From Myxococcota bacterium (GTDB lineage: Bacteria; Myxococcota_A; UBA9160; UBA6930): DNA of 64,000 bases. The first letter of the stretch is position 1; every line of letters starts with the position of its first letter. The notes beneath the pieces are model-generated. The model saw nothing but the letters and a program-made list of their open reading frames with translations. It did not search any database and had not been told where the DNA came from. The stretch is from assembly GCA_028285625.1 (NCBI GenBank), contig JANQOX010000021.1, positions 124,001 to 188,000 of the forward strand, in the 5' to 3' direction. Positions 17,068 through 26,200 of this stretch are shown here, in pieces. The translations under genes and the position numbers were made by a program.

Positions 17068-18419
17068 AGCTCCGGTTTCTCGGCGCCACGGGAACGGTGA
17101 CGGGCTCGAAGTACCTGCTCGAGGCCGAGGGCCACCGAATCCTCGTGGACTGCGGTCTCTATCAGGGGGTGAAGCAGCTTCGCCTCCGCAACCGCGCGCG
17201 CCTGCCGATCGAGCCCGGCGACGTCGATGCCGTGCTGCTCACCCACGCGCACATCGACCACAGCGGTCACCTGCCGGCATTCGTGCGCGACGGGTTCGAG
17301 GGGCCGATCGTCTGTACGCCGCCGACGCTCGAGCTCTGTCGCATCCTGCTTCCCGACGCCGGCCGGCTGCAGGAAGAGGATGCCCACTTTGCGAACAAGC
17401 GTGGGACGTCTCGGCACCACCCTGCGCTCCCGCTCTACACCGAAGAAGATGCCGCCAAGGCGATCGAGCAGCTCTCGGCCCTTGCGTTCGATCGCTGGGC
17501 CGACGTCGGGCCGTTTCGGTACCGGCTGCGTCCGGCGGGTCACATCCTGGGCGCGGCGTCGGTCGAGGTGGAGCACCGCGGCCGCCGCATCCTGTTCTCG
17601 GGCGATCTCGGTACCGACGACGATCTGCTCATGCACCCGCCGGTGGCTCCCGAGCGACCCGACTGGGTCGTGATCGAGTCGACCTACGGCGATCGCCTGC
17701 ACGAGGCGGTCGATCCCCTGGCGGTGCTCGCCGAGGTGTTGACCCGCACGATCGAGCGCGGCGGCGTGCTGCTGATCCCGTCATTCGCCGTGGGGCGCAC
17801 CCAGGCCATGCTCTACTGCCTTCACGAGATCTTCCGCCAGGGCATGGCGCCCGCCGTCCCCGTCCACGTGGACAGCCCGATGGCAACCGACGTGACTCAG
17901 CTGTTTCGGCGGTCTTCGGAGTACCACCGGCTGTCGGCCGAGGCCTGCGAGTCGGTCTGTGCCATCGCGCACTACACGCGCTCGCCCGACGAGTCGAAGC
18001 GCCTGGTCGAGCGGGCCGCACCCGGTGTCGTCATCTCGGCCAGCGGCATGGCGTCGGGCGGCCGCGTGCTCCACCACCTGAAGGCGCGCGGGCCTGTGGC
18101 ACGCAACACCATCCTGTTCCCGGGTTTCCAGGCGCCCGGTACCCGTGGCGATGCGCTGGTTCACGGCGCCAAGCGCGTGAAGATCCACGGAGCGCAGATT
18201 CCCATCGAAGCCGAGGTGCTGCAGTTCGACGTGCTCTCGGCGCACGCGGATCAGGCGGGTCTCGTGGCTTGGCTCGGACGCGCCGAGGCCGCGCCGCGAG
18301 AGGTGTTCGTGACCCACGGCGAGCCGGTCCCCGCCGATACCCTGCGTCGCGAGATCCAGGACCAACTCGGCTACGCGGTGCGCGTTCCGGAGTATTTGGA
18401 GACCGTCGAGCTCGACTGA
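17064..18419 (+). CDS. Metallo-beta-lactamase fold beta-CASP RNA-processing nuclease
   Basis: 451 residues. The metallo-beta-lactamase core shows LRFLGATGTVTGSKYLLEAE, the zinc motif LTHAHIDHSGHLPAF (HxHxDH), PAGHILGAASVEVE and FSGDLGTDDDLLM. The beta-CASP cap follows (LIPSFAVGRTQAMLYCLHEI, VHVDSPMATDVTQLF) and the C-terminal part has ISASGMASGGRVLHHLK, FPGFQAPGTRGDALVHG, a His-containing SAHADQ and VFVTHGE. These are the CPSF-73/YSH1-like residues for two zinc ions, so endo- or exonuclease action on RNA in the cytoplasm is expected. It is coupled to the LOG-family gene by ATGA. The next gene converges with only 3 bp between stop codons. Confidence 0.92.
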   Translation: MKLRFLGATGTVTGSKYLLEAEGHRILVDCGLYQGVKQLRLRNRARLPIEPGDVDAVLLTHAHIDHSGHLPAFVRDGFEGPIVCTPPTLELCRILLPDAGRLQEEDAHFANKRGTSRHHPALPLYTEEDAAKAIEQLSALAFDRWADVGPFRYRLRPAGHILGAASVEVEHRGRRILFSGDLGTDDDLLMHPPVAPERPDWVVIESTYGDRLHEAVDPLAVLAEVLTRTIERGGVLLIPSFAVGRTQAMLYCLHEIFRQGMAPAVPVHVDSPMATDVTQLFRRSSEYHRLSAEACESVCAIAHYTRSPDESKRLVERAAPGVVISASGMASGGRVLHHLKARGPVARNTILFPGFQAPGTRGDALVHGAKRVKIHGAQIPIEAEVLQFDVLSAHADQAGLVAWLGRAEAAPREVFVTHGEPVPADTLRREIQDQLGYAVRVPEYLETVELD

Positions 18420-18422
18420 GGC

Positions 18423-19178
18423 CTAGCGATGGGCCGCGCCGGGCTCTGCTTCGGCGGGACGGCACACGAAGGTGGCTTCGGTGCAGAGTCCGGGAAAGCG
18501 CGCGCCGAGCCAGCGCTGCAGCCGGTACCACCACTGCTGGTCTTCCAGCCAGTTACCGGGAAGGGAGATCACGCGAAAGCCGCGCACGTTCTCGACGCGC
18601 AGGCCGTGGCGCGAGACCAGGTCGCGGAACGCATCGACGCTGAAGTGCTGGTGGTGCGAGCCGTGCTCGGACTGTCCGCGTCGGCGTCGGAGGGCGCTTC
18701 GCGTGCGCAGCACGATCGGCAGCACGGCGAGTACCAGCTTCGGGAACACGGGCACGCCCAGTACCGCGACGCCTCCGGGAGTGAGTGCACGCCGCACCTC
18801 GCCGAGTGCGGCAGTCACTTCGTCGTCGGTCAGGTGTTCCAGCACCTGCTCGCAGACCACGGCATCGACCGCGCCGTCGGGCGCGGGGATGCCGCGGGAC
18901 AGGTCACAGCGCACCAGCAGGTCGTAGCCCCGCGTGGCCGCCTGAGCGAGGCGATCGGGCGAGATGTCGAGTCCGACCAGGCGCGCCTTGGCCGACGGAG
19001 GAGCCCAGCGCTTCCAATAGAGGGGAAGTCGTCCTTTGCCGCAGCCCACGTCGAACACCGTGCTGGAGCCTTCGGGCAGGGCTTCGCCCAGGGCCTCGGG
19101 CAGGTAGCGGTAGCGCGCCAACCGCAGGCGGTAGCGGCGGTTCGAGGGTTCGGCCTCGAAGGCAAGGGGGCGACTCAC
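18423..19178 (-). CDS. Class I SAM-dependent methyltransferase
   Basis: 251 residues. Motif I is VFDVGCGKGRLPLYW (around residues 39-53), the acidic strand-2 end is LVGLDIS, and VDAVVCEQVLEHLTDDEVTA is motif post-I/II of the Methyltransf_11 group. Substrate unknown; the HHQHFSVDAFRDLVSRHGL segment is common in methyltransferases acting on glycans or lipids near cell-surface loci, which is only suggestive. The GTG at 19178 is taken as start because the frame upstream (to 19229) adds Ala/Arg-rich residues with no conserved content. It is in the same direction as, and 60 bp after, the kinase-like gene. Confidence 0.85.
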   Translation of the reverse strand: MSRPLAFEAEPSNRRYRLRLARYRYLPEALGEALPEGSSTVFDVGCGKGRLPLYWKRWAPPSAKARLVGLDISPDRLAQAATRGYDLLVRCDLSRGIPAPDGAVDAVVCEQVLEHLTDDEVTAALGEVRRALTPGGVAVLGVPVFPKLVLAVLPIVLRTRSALRRRRGQSEHGSHHQHFSVDAFRDLVSRHGLRVENVRGFRVISLPGNWLEDQQWWYRLQRWLGARFPGLCTEATFVCRPAEAEPGAAHR

Positions 19179-19238
19179 GGCGCGAAGCCTAGCCGCTGGC
19201 GCGTGGGGCACCCGTGAAGGCGTAACCACCAGGGGAGT

Positions 19239-19838
19239 CTAGTGGTGGGGCGCGAGCGGCCGCGCGCCCACCAGCCGGTCGAGGCTCGCCGCGATCTCGT
19301 CGGCGACACGCGATGCGTGTCGGTCCTCGGCGTCGAGGATGACCTGCGCTTCCTGAAGATGGGGCTCGCTGCGCTCGAGCAACTCGGCGAGCGAGTCGGT
19401 CGTGGTCGGTGCCCCCGCCAGGAACTCGGGCAGGCTCGCTGGCGCCTCGGCGAGGCGCGCCTGGATCCGGCGCAGCAGGACGTCCAGCGGGCGCCGCAGG
19501 TACACCAGCGTGCAGGCCTGGGGCAGCCACCCGCGCACGCCAGGGGCTTCGAGGCAGCGCGTCCCCAGAACGACCACGCCGCTGGGTCGCCGTCCAATCG
19601 CGCGCCGCAGGGCGCGCGCCTCGAGATCGCGAAGCGCCTCGGGCCCGTCCTCCACCAGCACCCGAGCGCGGGAGCGACCCGCAGTCGCCTCGGCGTCGCG
19701 ATCCACGTGGTTGAACGCGAGGCCCGTGGTCGCGCAGAGCGCGTGGCCCACCTGCGCCACACCCGATCCGGGGTGGCCCACCAGAGCCAGCGGCTCTTCC
19801 AGGCTCAGCCGCGGGTACGGGTCGTAGTAGTCGCTCAA
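19239..19838 (-). CDS. Shikimate-kinase-like P-loop protein with degenerate Walker A
   Basis: 199 residues. The layout resembles shikimate kinase/AroK: LALVGHPGSGVAQVGHALC at the P-loop position (residues 18-35), FNHVDRDAEATAG at the shikimate-binding DxD position, ARALRRAIGRRPSGVVVLGT as the helix-strand that carries the middle Arg and Gly residues, and LVYLRRPLDVLLRRIQARL as the strand with the adenine/lid region. In the P-loop, GxxGxGKST has become GHPGSGVAQ, so the essential lysine and hydroxyl residues are gone. Catalysis is therefore doubtful; a regulatory or structural paralogue is more likely. The TTG at 19838 overlaps the stop of the DUF3080 gene as TTGA, which I use as the start. 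Confidence 0.7.
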   Translation of the reverse strand: MSDYYDPYPRLSLEEPLALVGHPGSGVAQVGHALCATTGLAFNHVDRDAEATAGRSRARVLVEDGPEALRDLEARALRRAIGRRPSGVVVLGTRCLEAPGVRGWLPQACTLVYLRRPLDVLLRRIQARLAEAPASLPEFLAGAPTTTDSLAELLERSEPHLQEAQVILDAEDRHASRVADEIAASLDRLVGARPLAPHH

Positions 19839-20968
19839 CCGGTTGCCTCTGCGGCGAGTGGCTGGTGTGAAGCCTCGACGGTCGGAAGCGGCTGAGGTCG
19901 TTCGCCCTCGACGGTCGCGAGCGGCTGAGGTCGTTCGGCCTCGACGGAGGGCAGCCGGTCGCAGGCCCGCAGCACCGGCTCCCACGCGCGGGCGTGACGG
20001 ACGCTCGCCCGGCGGTGACGCTGCCACACGCCCGCTTCGTCCGTGGGACTGAGCATGCGGGCGTGGTAGCGCGCCATGGCTTCGGGCGCTTGGTCGAGCC
20101 GCCCGGCGCTAGCCCTGTAGATGGCGTCGAGATGGCCCAGCGCAGGGCCCACGTCGCGATCGAGTTCGACGATCGCCGCCTGGGCGGGCAGGTAGTGCTG
20201 ATCGAAGGCCCGCGCGAGTCGCGCGTTGTCGGTGCCGCAGGCATCGGCCGGCTGTCGCTCGAGCCGGGCGGACACGGTCTCTAGGGAGAGGGCGATGCGC
20301 TCGAGCTGGCGCAGGGCCAGACCGAGGGGAGGCTCGTCGCGCAGGTCGCCCAGCGCGAGTTCCAGCTCGCGGCCGGCCTCGGGATCGAGACGCTCGGCCT
20401 CGAGCACCCTGGCGGCTACGGCAAGCGAAAGGTGTGCGGTGCCATCGGGGGCATCGGCCGTCGGCGAGGCGCCGATCGCGAGGTAGCGCTCCATGGGCTC
20501 CGAAGTCCAGACCGCATTCCAGACGTGCCGGCCCATTTCAGTGCGCTTCGCATGGAGGACGGCTTCGAGCCGCGCGCGACGCTCGGTCTCGAGCGCGTCG
20601 ACGCAGGCGCGAGCCGTGTCGAGTACCGAGAGCTCGTAGCGCAGTCTCTGGGTGGGGCCCTGGACACGCCCGAGTTGGCTGTTGCGCTCCCCTGCGAGTC
20701 GACCCAGTGAGCAGCCCTGGAGAGCGAGAAAGTCGAATGCGCCGATCCGATGATCAGCGGTCCCGAGAGCGCGGTCGCGCCGACTCGGAAGGTGGGTCGC
20801 TTCGCTCGAGGGCTGCGCCGAGAAAGTCTCGCCGAGCGCGACCTCGAGGGCCGCGTGGTAGGCCTCGATCCGCTGGGCAGGGCCGGCGGCGCGACAGGCC
20901 GTGGTCCAGACCAGCAGCAGGGCCAGGCCGCCGCGGGCGGCACATCGAAGGGCGTAGCGGCTTCGCAT
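19835..20968 (-). CDS. DUF3080-like lipoprotein with repetitive C-terminus
   Basis: 377 residues. N-terminal signal with a cysteine after GLALLLVWTTAC, so it may be lipidated, although the lipobox is not ideal. The segment IGAFDFLALQGCSLGRLAGE and then RNSQLGRVQGPTQRLRYEL fits the DUF3080 family (mostly gammaproteobacterial, unknown function). The rest is helical with many Leu/Arg/Glu heptads. The C-terminal 30 residues are a short repeat (SVEAERPQPLA, TVEGERPQPLP, TVEASHQPLA) encoded by a 33-bp tandem duplication at 19873-19938. The gene leads a likely operon with the kinase-like and methyltransferase genes. Function unknown. Confidence 0.75.
   Translation of the reverse strand: MRSRYALRCAARGGLALLLVWTTACRAAGPAQRIEAYHAALEVALGETFSAQPSSEATHLPSRRDRALGTADHRIGAFDFLALQGCSLGRLAGERNSQLGRVQGPTQRLRYELSVLDTARACVDALETERRARLEAVLHAKRTEMGRHVWNAVWTSEPMERYLAIGASPTADAPDGTAHLSLAVAARVLEAERLDPEAGRELELALGDLRDEPPLGLALRQLERIALSLETVSARLERQPADACGTDNARLARAFDQHYLPAQAAIVELDRDVGPALGHLDAIYRASAGRLDQAPEAMARYHARMLSPTDEAGVWQRHRRASVRHARAWEPVLRACDRLPSVEAERPQPLATVEGERPQPLPTVEASHQPLAAEATG
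19873..19938 (-). repeat. 33-bp tandem repeat, two full copies plus a partial, at a coding 3' end
   Basis: Copies at 19873-19905 and 19906-19938 are nearly identical, and a decayed third begins at 19939. They stay in frame in the DUF3080-like gene and give the repeated EGERPQPL-type tail just before the stop. Confidence 0.9.
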
Positions 20969-21079
20969 GGTGGGTCTCGGGCCGATCGGGGAACGGCGGA
21001 GGCGCGGCCCTCGAGGGAGGGGAGGGGTGGGGACGCGCCCCCGCCGAACCGGGGCTCCTACGCGAAGGCGTGGGAGCGC

Positions 21080-21244
21080 CTACCGACTTCGGGCCGGAAC
21101 CGGGGCCGGGCGCATTTCCCGGCTGCTTCGGATCCGGATCTTCTTCGGGCCGGACTCGTAACGCGCACGCGCGTAGACGTAGGCGCCGGCCACCGCGAGG
21201 AACGTGACGCCGCAACCGAAGGCGGCGATGCCTGCATCAGTCAT
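21080..21244 (-). CDS. Small single-helix membrane protein (54 aa)
   Basis: Encodes 54 residues: MTDAGIAAFGCGVTFLAVAG begins the protein with a single hydrophobic helix (about residues 5-24), followed by a basic, Arg-rich cytoplasmic tail (ARARYESGPKKIRIRSS...). Its ATG overlaps the stop of the upstream small gene within ATGACTGA (21237-21244), and the sequence CAGGAGAGAACC just before it supplies a good Shine-Dalgarno site. The pairing of two tiny membrane proteins under a MerR-type regulator suggests an accessory or stress role, perhaps a regulatory subunit, but no family is recognised. Confidence 0.65.
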   Translation of the reverse strand: MTDAGIAAFGCGVTFLAVAGAYVYARARYESGPKKIRIRSSREMRPAPVPARSR

Positions 21245-21452
21245 GGTTCTCTCCTGCGAAGAGCAGCGCGCCGGCGGCGAGGATCGAGGGCACCCAGAGC
21301 CCGACGAACAGGCCCTCCTCCCTGGCTCCGGTGAACCACAGGGCGATCGAGCCCAGGAAGGACAGCGTGGCTGCGGAAAAGATCAGGGCCTTGCCGCGGG
21401 TCTGTGCGGCCTGGATCTCCTGGCTTCGGTCTCGTGAGGTCGTGGCTTCCAT
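21237..21452 (-). CDS. Small two-helix membrane protein (71 aa)
   Basis: 71 residues with two hydrophobic helices, ALIFSAATLSFLGSIALWF and GLFVGLWVPSILAAGALLFA, separated by a short TGAREE loop; the N-terminal 20 residues are hydrophilic (MEATTSRDRSQEIQAAQTRG). AAGGAG spaced 6 bp before the ATG at 21452 fixes the start over the longer frame from 21509. A TTGACT/TAATAT promoter lies upstream (21482-21509, minus strand). It overlaps the following 54-residue gene by 8 bp, and it is divergent from the MerR gene, which is the natural candidate regulator. No family recognised. Confidence 0.7.
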   Translation of the reverse strand: MEATTSRDRSQEIQAAQTRGKALIFSAATLSFLGSIALWFTGAREEGLFVGLWVPSILAAGALLFAGENHD

Positions 21453-21481
21453 GGCCAACTCCTTGTTTCGAGGACGTCCAG

Positions 21482-21509
21482 ATATTATCGGGACAAGATC
21501 GGGAGTCAA
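21482..21509 (-). promoter_or_regulatory. Sigma-70-like promoter for the small membrane protein pair
   Basis: Reading the minus strand, TTGACT (21509-21504) and TAATAT (21487-21482) are separated by 16 bp. The start site would fall near 21475, about 20 nt before the ATG at 21452. The region is strikingly AT-rich for this genome. Confidence 0.6.
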
Positions 21510-21527
21510 TTAGATATACAGAAAAAA

Positions 21528-21555
21528 TTGAGAAATTTTGTGAACAGGTTAGATT
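21528..21555 (+). promoter_or_regulatory. Sigma-70-like promoter for the MerR gene
   Basis: TTGAGA (21528-21533), a 16-bp spacer and TAGATT (21550-21555) precede the MerR ATG by about 40 bp. It diverges from the other promoter, with the two -35 boxes 18 bp apart, so a protein bound between them (AT-rich 21510-21527) could affect both. Confidence 0.5.
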
Positions 21556-21596
21556 CCCTCTGTCCCACCCCGCAGGCAGCACAGGAGCCAGATTCA

Positions 21597-22577
21597 ATGT
21601 CGAGCCAGGACGCAGAACGAGCCCCGCAGGGCTTCTCGATCGGGACGGTCGCCGGGCTCACCGGGCTCGATCCGCACACCATCCGTGCCTGGGAACGGCG
21701 GCATGCGGCGGTCGTCCCCGGCCGCAGCCCGGGCGGGACCCGTCGATATGACGACAGCCACGTGCTGCGGCTGCAACTCCTGAAGGGGTTGGTCGACCAG
21801 GGCGAGGCGATCGGCCGAGTCGCCCACCTCGACGAACCGGCCCTGCGCGAGCGCCTGGGGAGGATTGCGGGCATGGCCGGCGGGGAGGCGCGCCAGGCGG
21901 TTCGCGGCCGGCCGGCGGTGGCGTGGCTGGCGCCGAACGTCGAGGCCCAGCTCGATGCCGACCCGGCCGCGGACGCGGATCTCGACCGGGTCCTGTCCGC
22001 CGACGACCTCGACACACTCCTCGCCGGGTTGCCCGGCATCGAAGTCGATTCCGTGGTGGTCGAGCTCGAGCGCCTGGGCCCTGACCCCGAGCAGGCCCTC
22101 GCCGCCCTTCGCGTCGCGGCCGACGGGGCCGAGGTGCTGGTCGTCTACAACTTCGCCGCGGCCGCCGCGCTGGCCCGCCTCGTGCGCGTCGGCGCGCGCC
22201 TTCTGCGCGCCCCTCTGCGTGGCGCCGAGATTCGCCAGGCCGTCGTGGCGACCCATCCGCGAGAGCCGCGGGCCAAGGCCGTGCCGGCCGCGCTGGGCTC
22301 GAGTCCGGCCGGCGAGGCCCACGAGCCCCGTTTCGACGACACCCAGCTTGCCCGGCTGATGGAGATGCAGACCGCCATTGCCTGCGAATGCCCGAGCCAT
22401 CTGGCCGCCCTGGTTTCGAGCGTCGGGGCCTTCGAGCGCTACTCGCGCACCTGCGAGAGCCGCGGCGACGAAGACGCCCTGCTCCACCGCCGGCTCGCCC
22501 TCGAGTCCGGGCGCATCCGCAGCCAGCTCGAGACCCTGCTCGAGCAGGTCTGCCGGCACGACGGCCTGGCGATCTAG
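21597..22577 (+). CDS. MerR-family transcriptional regulator with a long sensor domain
   Basis: 326 residues. An N-terminal winged helix-turn-helix (FSIGTVAGLTGLDPHTIRAWERRHAAV, then PGGTRRYDDSHVLRLQLL, residues 13-65) is clear MerR. The middle domain (about 100-225) looks Rossmann-like (VDSVVVELERLGPDPEQALA, AEVLVVYNF) and occupies the place of the cobalamin domain in LitR/CarH regulators, but I see no DxHxxG cobalt-binding motif, so B12/light sensing is unlikely. The C-terminal domain (CECPSHLAALVSSVGAFERY, then SRTCESRGDEDALLHRRL) has two cysteines and recurs in MerR proteins of this type. Start at 21597 is preferred over 21528 because of AGGAG upstream and the promoter position. It is divergent from two small membrane-protein genes. 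Confidence 0.85.
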   Translation: MSSQDAERAPQGFSIGTVAGLTGLDPHTIRAWERRHAAVVPGRSPGGTRRYDDSHVLRLQLLKGLVDQGEAIGRVAHLDEPALRERLGRIAGMAGGEARQAVRGRPAVAWLAPNVEAQLDADPAADADLDRVLSADDLDTLLAGLPGIEVDSVVVELERLGPDPEQALAALRVAADGAEVLVVYNFAAAAALARLVRVGARLLRAPLRGAEIRQAVVATHPREPRAKAVPAALGSSPAGEAHEPRFDDTQLARLMEMQTAIACECPSHLAALVSSVGAFERYSRTCESRGDEDALLHRRLALESGRIRSQLETLLEQVCRHDGLAI

Positions 22578-22653
22578 GCGGCGGCGTCGGCGCCGACGCG
22601 TCACCCTTCCCGGGGCCGCCCTTCTCGCCGCCCTCGGAGCGCCTGCCTCGACC

Positions 22654-23235
22654 ATGCTTGCAAGAGATGTCCTCGCCTACTGGCTCGGCCCCGCGTCCGA
22701 CCGCGATGCGCCCTCGGAGTCGGTTTCCAAGAAGTGGTTCTCGGGCGGGGCCGACGTCGACGACGTCATCCGCGAACGGTTCGGCCAGGCCGTGGAGCGC
22801 GCGCTGGCTGGCGAGCTCGACGAATGGGCCGACACACCTCGGGGTCGCGTGGCGCTGGTGATCCTCCTCGATCAATTCACGCGCAACCTGTATCGCGGCG
22901 ATGCCCGCTCCTACGCCGGTGATGCGAAGGCGCTCGACCTCGCGCGCCAGGGCCTGGTGGATGGCCACGAAAGCGAGCTGGCGCCCACCGAGCGCTACTT
23001 CCTGTACATGCCATTCATGCATGCCGAGGATCCGGTGGCGCAGGCGCGAAGCGTGGCGCTGTTCTCGGCGCTGGCGCGAGAGGGCCCCTCGCGCATCGAC
23101 GGTTCGCGCTGGGCCGAGCGCCACTGCGCCGTGGTCGAGCGGTTCGGGCGATTCCCCTCGCGCAACGCCGTGCTCGGGCGCGAGAGCACGCCCGAAGAGC
23201 GCGCGTTCCTCGAAGAGAACCCGACCGGGTTCTGA
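22654..23235 (+). CDS. DUF924-family protein
   Basis: 193 residues, the normal size for DUF924. Typical segments are VLAYWLGPASDRD, KKWFSGGADVDDVIRERFG, VILLDQFTRNLYRG (LLDQFPRNxYRG in most members), RYFLYMPFMHAEDPVAQ and VVERFGRFPSRNAVLGREST ending FLEENPTGF. The fold is all-helical and TPR-like; no biochemical function is established. Soluble and cytoplasmic. Sits alone between the MerR gene and the large AAA regulator, same direction, with gaps of 76 and 36 bp, so cotranscription with either is possible. Confidence 0.9.
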   Translation: MLARDVLAYWLGPASDRDAPSESVSKKWFSGGADVDDVIRERFGQAVERALAGELDEWADTPRGRVALVILLDQFTRNLYRGDARSYAGDAKALDLARQGLVDGHESELAPTERYFLYMPFMHAEDPVAQARSVALFSALAREGPSRIDGSRWAERHCAVVERFGRFPSRNAVLGRESTPEERAFLEENPTGF

Positions 23236-23271
23236 TCCGGGGGCCACGCGCCCCGCGGCTACAATGGCCCC

Positions 23272-26200
23272 ATGCGGTTCCGGTTCGCCGACTTCGAGGT
23301 GGACGAAGAGGCGTTCGCGCTTCGTCACGGGGGAGAGCCCATCGAGATCGCGCCGCTGCCCCTGCGACTGCTGATCCACCTGCTGCGCTGCCACCCCACG
23401 GCGCCGTCGAAGAACGAGCTCCTCGAGACCCTCTGGCCCGACACCGTCGTGGGCGAGGCGAGTCTCTCGAAGGCGGTGCGTCAGGCGAGGGCCGCGCTCG
23501 GCGAGGGTGCATCGGACGAGGGCGTGCTGCGCACGGTGCGCGGTCGGGGGTTTCGGATCGGCGTCCCGGTGGTGGCGGTCGACCCGGATCTCGGCGATGC
23601 GGAGGCGGCGCCGCGCGTCACGCTGTTCGGTCGCGACGCCGAGCTCGCCGCATGCGATCGGGCGCGTGCGGCCTCCGAGCAGGGAAGCCTTCAGGCGCTG
23701 CTCCTCGCCGGAGAGCCCGGCATCGGGAAGACGGGCCTGGCCGAGGAGGTCGCTGCACGCGCTGCGGCTGAGGGTGCGCTGGCGTTGTTCGGGCGTTGCT
23801 CCGAACTCGCGGGCGCGCCGGCCTACTGGCCCTGGTCGCAGATCCTCGGCGACTACGCGGCGCGCCGCGACGAGGCGGTGCTGCGCCGCGAGCTGGGGCG
23901 GGCAGCCACGCTGGTGGCCGACGTGGTGCCCGAGATCGGCGAGCGCCTGGGTCTGTCGGAGGCTCCCGAGCGAACGCCATCGCCGCAGGATCGATTCCGC
24001 TTCTTCGAGGGCGTGGCGCGCTTCGTCCGACGTGCGAGCGAGGAGCGGCTCTTGCTCTTCGTGTTCGACGACCTGCACTGGGCAGACGAGCCGTCGCTGC
24101 TGTTGCTGACCTTCCTGGTGCGCGAGGCGGCGGCGGCGAGGCTCCTGCTCGTGGTGACCTACCGCGACGTCGAGCTCGTGCCCGGTTCGCCCTGCGAACA
24201 GGCGCTGGCCGCGCTCGCGCGCACACAGCGCGTGGCAACCACGCTCGAGCTGGGCGGGCTCGACCGCGCCGCCATCGGCCAGCTGGTGGGGAGCGACCTG
24301 GGGCGCGAGGCCAGCGATGCCTTCGTGGACGAGGTGCTCGAGCGGACTGGTGGCAACCCGTTCTTCGCGCACGAGCTGGCGCGCGGAGAAACCACGGGGG
24401 CTGCGGTGCCCGCCGGCGTGCAGCAGGTGATCTCGCGCCGAATGGGCGACCTGCCCACAGCCTGCGGCGCGCTGTTGCGATGTGCAGCCGTGGTCGGGCG
24501 CGAGGCCGACGTTCCGCTGCTCGCCCTGGCGGTCGACACCACGCCGGCCGAGGCACTCGCCGCGCTCGAACCCGCCGAGCGGGCACGGCTCGTGCGCGTG
24601 GAGCCGGGCGCCGGCCGTGTGCGCTTCGCGCACGACCTGATCCGCGAGACCCTGCTCTCGGGGCTGGCGGCCCACGAGCGCACGGCGTGGCACGCGCGGG
24701 TGGCCCAGGCGCTCGAACGGCAGCACGGCGCCCACCCCGACCCGGTGCTGTCGGAGCTGGCGACGCACCACGCCGCGTCGCTACCGGTCGGCGATCCCGC
24801 GCGTGCGGTGCACTGGGCCATGCAGGCCGCCGAGCAGGACATGCGGCGACTCGCTTTCGAGCCTGCGGCCGAGCACGCAGCGCTTGCCCTCGACGGGGTC
24901 GACCGGGGCGACGCGAGCCTGGCTCCGGCGCGCGCGGGCGCGCTCGATCTGCAGGCCGAGGCGCTCTTCCGCGCGGGTCGCCGCGAGGCCGCGCTCTCGG
25001 CGCGCTGGCGCCAGGTGGAGGTGGCCCGCGCGACGGACGATGCCGAGCAGCTGGCTCGGGCCGCCATCGGCATCGCCACGGCCCACGTGCTCACCGCAGG
25101 GAAACAGGGCGACGTGGCCCGCCTGCTGCGCGACGCACTGCGTACCCTCGGTCGTGGTCGACCGGGTCTGCGCGCCCAGGCGCTCTGCTGGCTGGCGAGA
25201 CAGCTGACATGGTCGGACGAGGCCGAGGATCCGGTGGCGCTCACCCAGCAGGCGGTCGACCTCGCGCAGGAGGCCGAAGACCCCGACACGCTCGCCGAGG
25301 TGCTCGGCGCACGGGGCAGCATCCTCGAGATGGGCGGCACCGACGCGGATCGCACGCAGACCTACGAGGCTTTGCTGCGGCTCGGCCGAGAGCGCGGCGC
25401 GCCCCACTTCGAGGCCGACGCGCTTTCGCTTCGTCTGCAGCACCGCATGGAGCTCGGCGACCCGGTGGGCATCGACCGCGACCTCGAAACGTGTGCGGAT
25501 CTCGCGGAGGCCTCGGCGCATCCCTTCCACCGCGCTCACCTGGCGCGAAGCCGCGCCATGCGTGCGCTCTGGCGCGGGGATCTCGACGAGGCCGAGCGCC
25601 GCGTGGGTGAGGCGGCCGCGCTGGGCGCCGAGGTCGACGCGGACCATGCGGGACTCGTCGCATCGGCCCAGCTCGGCGCGCTGCGGCGTTTGCAGGCGCG
25701 CAGCGAAGAGATCGAGGCGGGTGCGCGGGCGGCGGCCGAGGCCCATCCGGCGATGCTCTCGTTCCGTTGCGGCCTTGCCGCCATCGCCCTCGACGCCGGT
25801 CGCGAGGACGAGGCGCGCGAGACCCTGCTGCGTCTGGCCCGGCGCGGCTTCGCCGACCTGCGGCCACGCGACCCGAACCTCGCGTTGCAGTTGGCACTGC
25901 TGGCCGAGGTGGCAGTGGCGCTGGGCGAGGCCGAGGCGGCCGAGGCCCTGGCTCCCTGGCTCGATGCCTATGCCGGGCGCGTGCTCAGCGTTCCGAACGT
26001 GCTCACGGTGGGCGCCGCCGATCGCCACCGGGGTGCGATCGCGGGCCTGATCGGCGACCCGGACGCCGGGGAGGCCCACCTCACCCAGGCCATCGAGATC
26101 GAGCGTCGCATGGAGGCAGGCCCCTGGCTCGCCCACGCCCTGGTCGATCGCGCCCGCATCCGGCGGGCCCGGGGCCGCGACGACGCGCAGGCCGATCTCG

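Noticed and set aside
19226-19249. ACCAC...GTGGT inverted repeat as a terminator
   Set aside because: Only five paired bases, overlaps the stop codon of the kinase-like gene, and no T tract follows.
21658-24771. 1037-residue open frame on the minus strand
   Set aside because: Antisense shadow of the MerR, DUF924 and wHTH-AAA genes; no domain signature and Arg/Gln/His-rich composition typical of shadows in GC-rich DNA.
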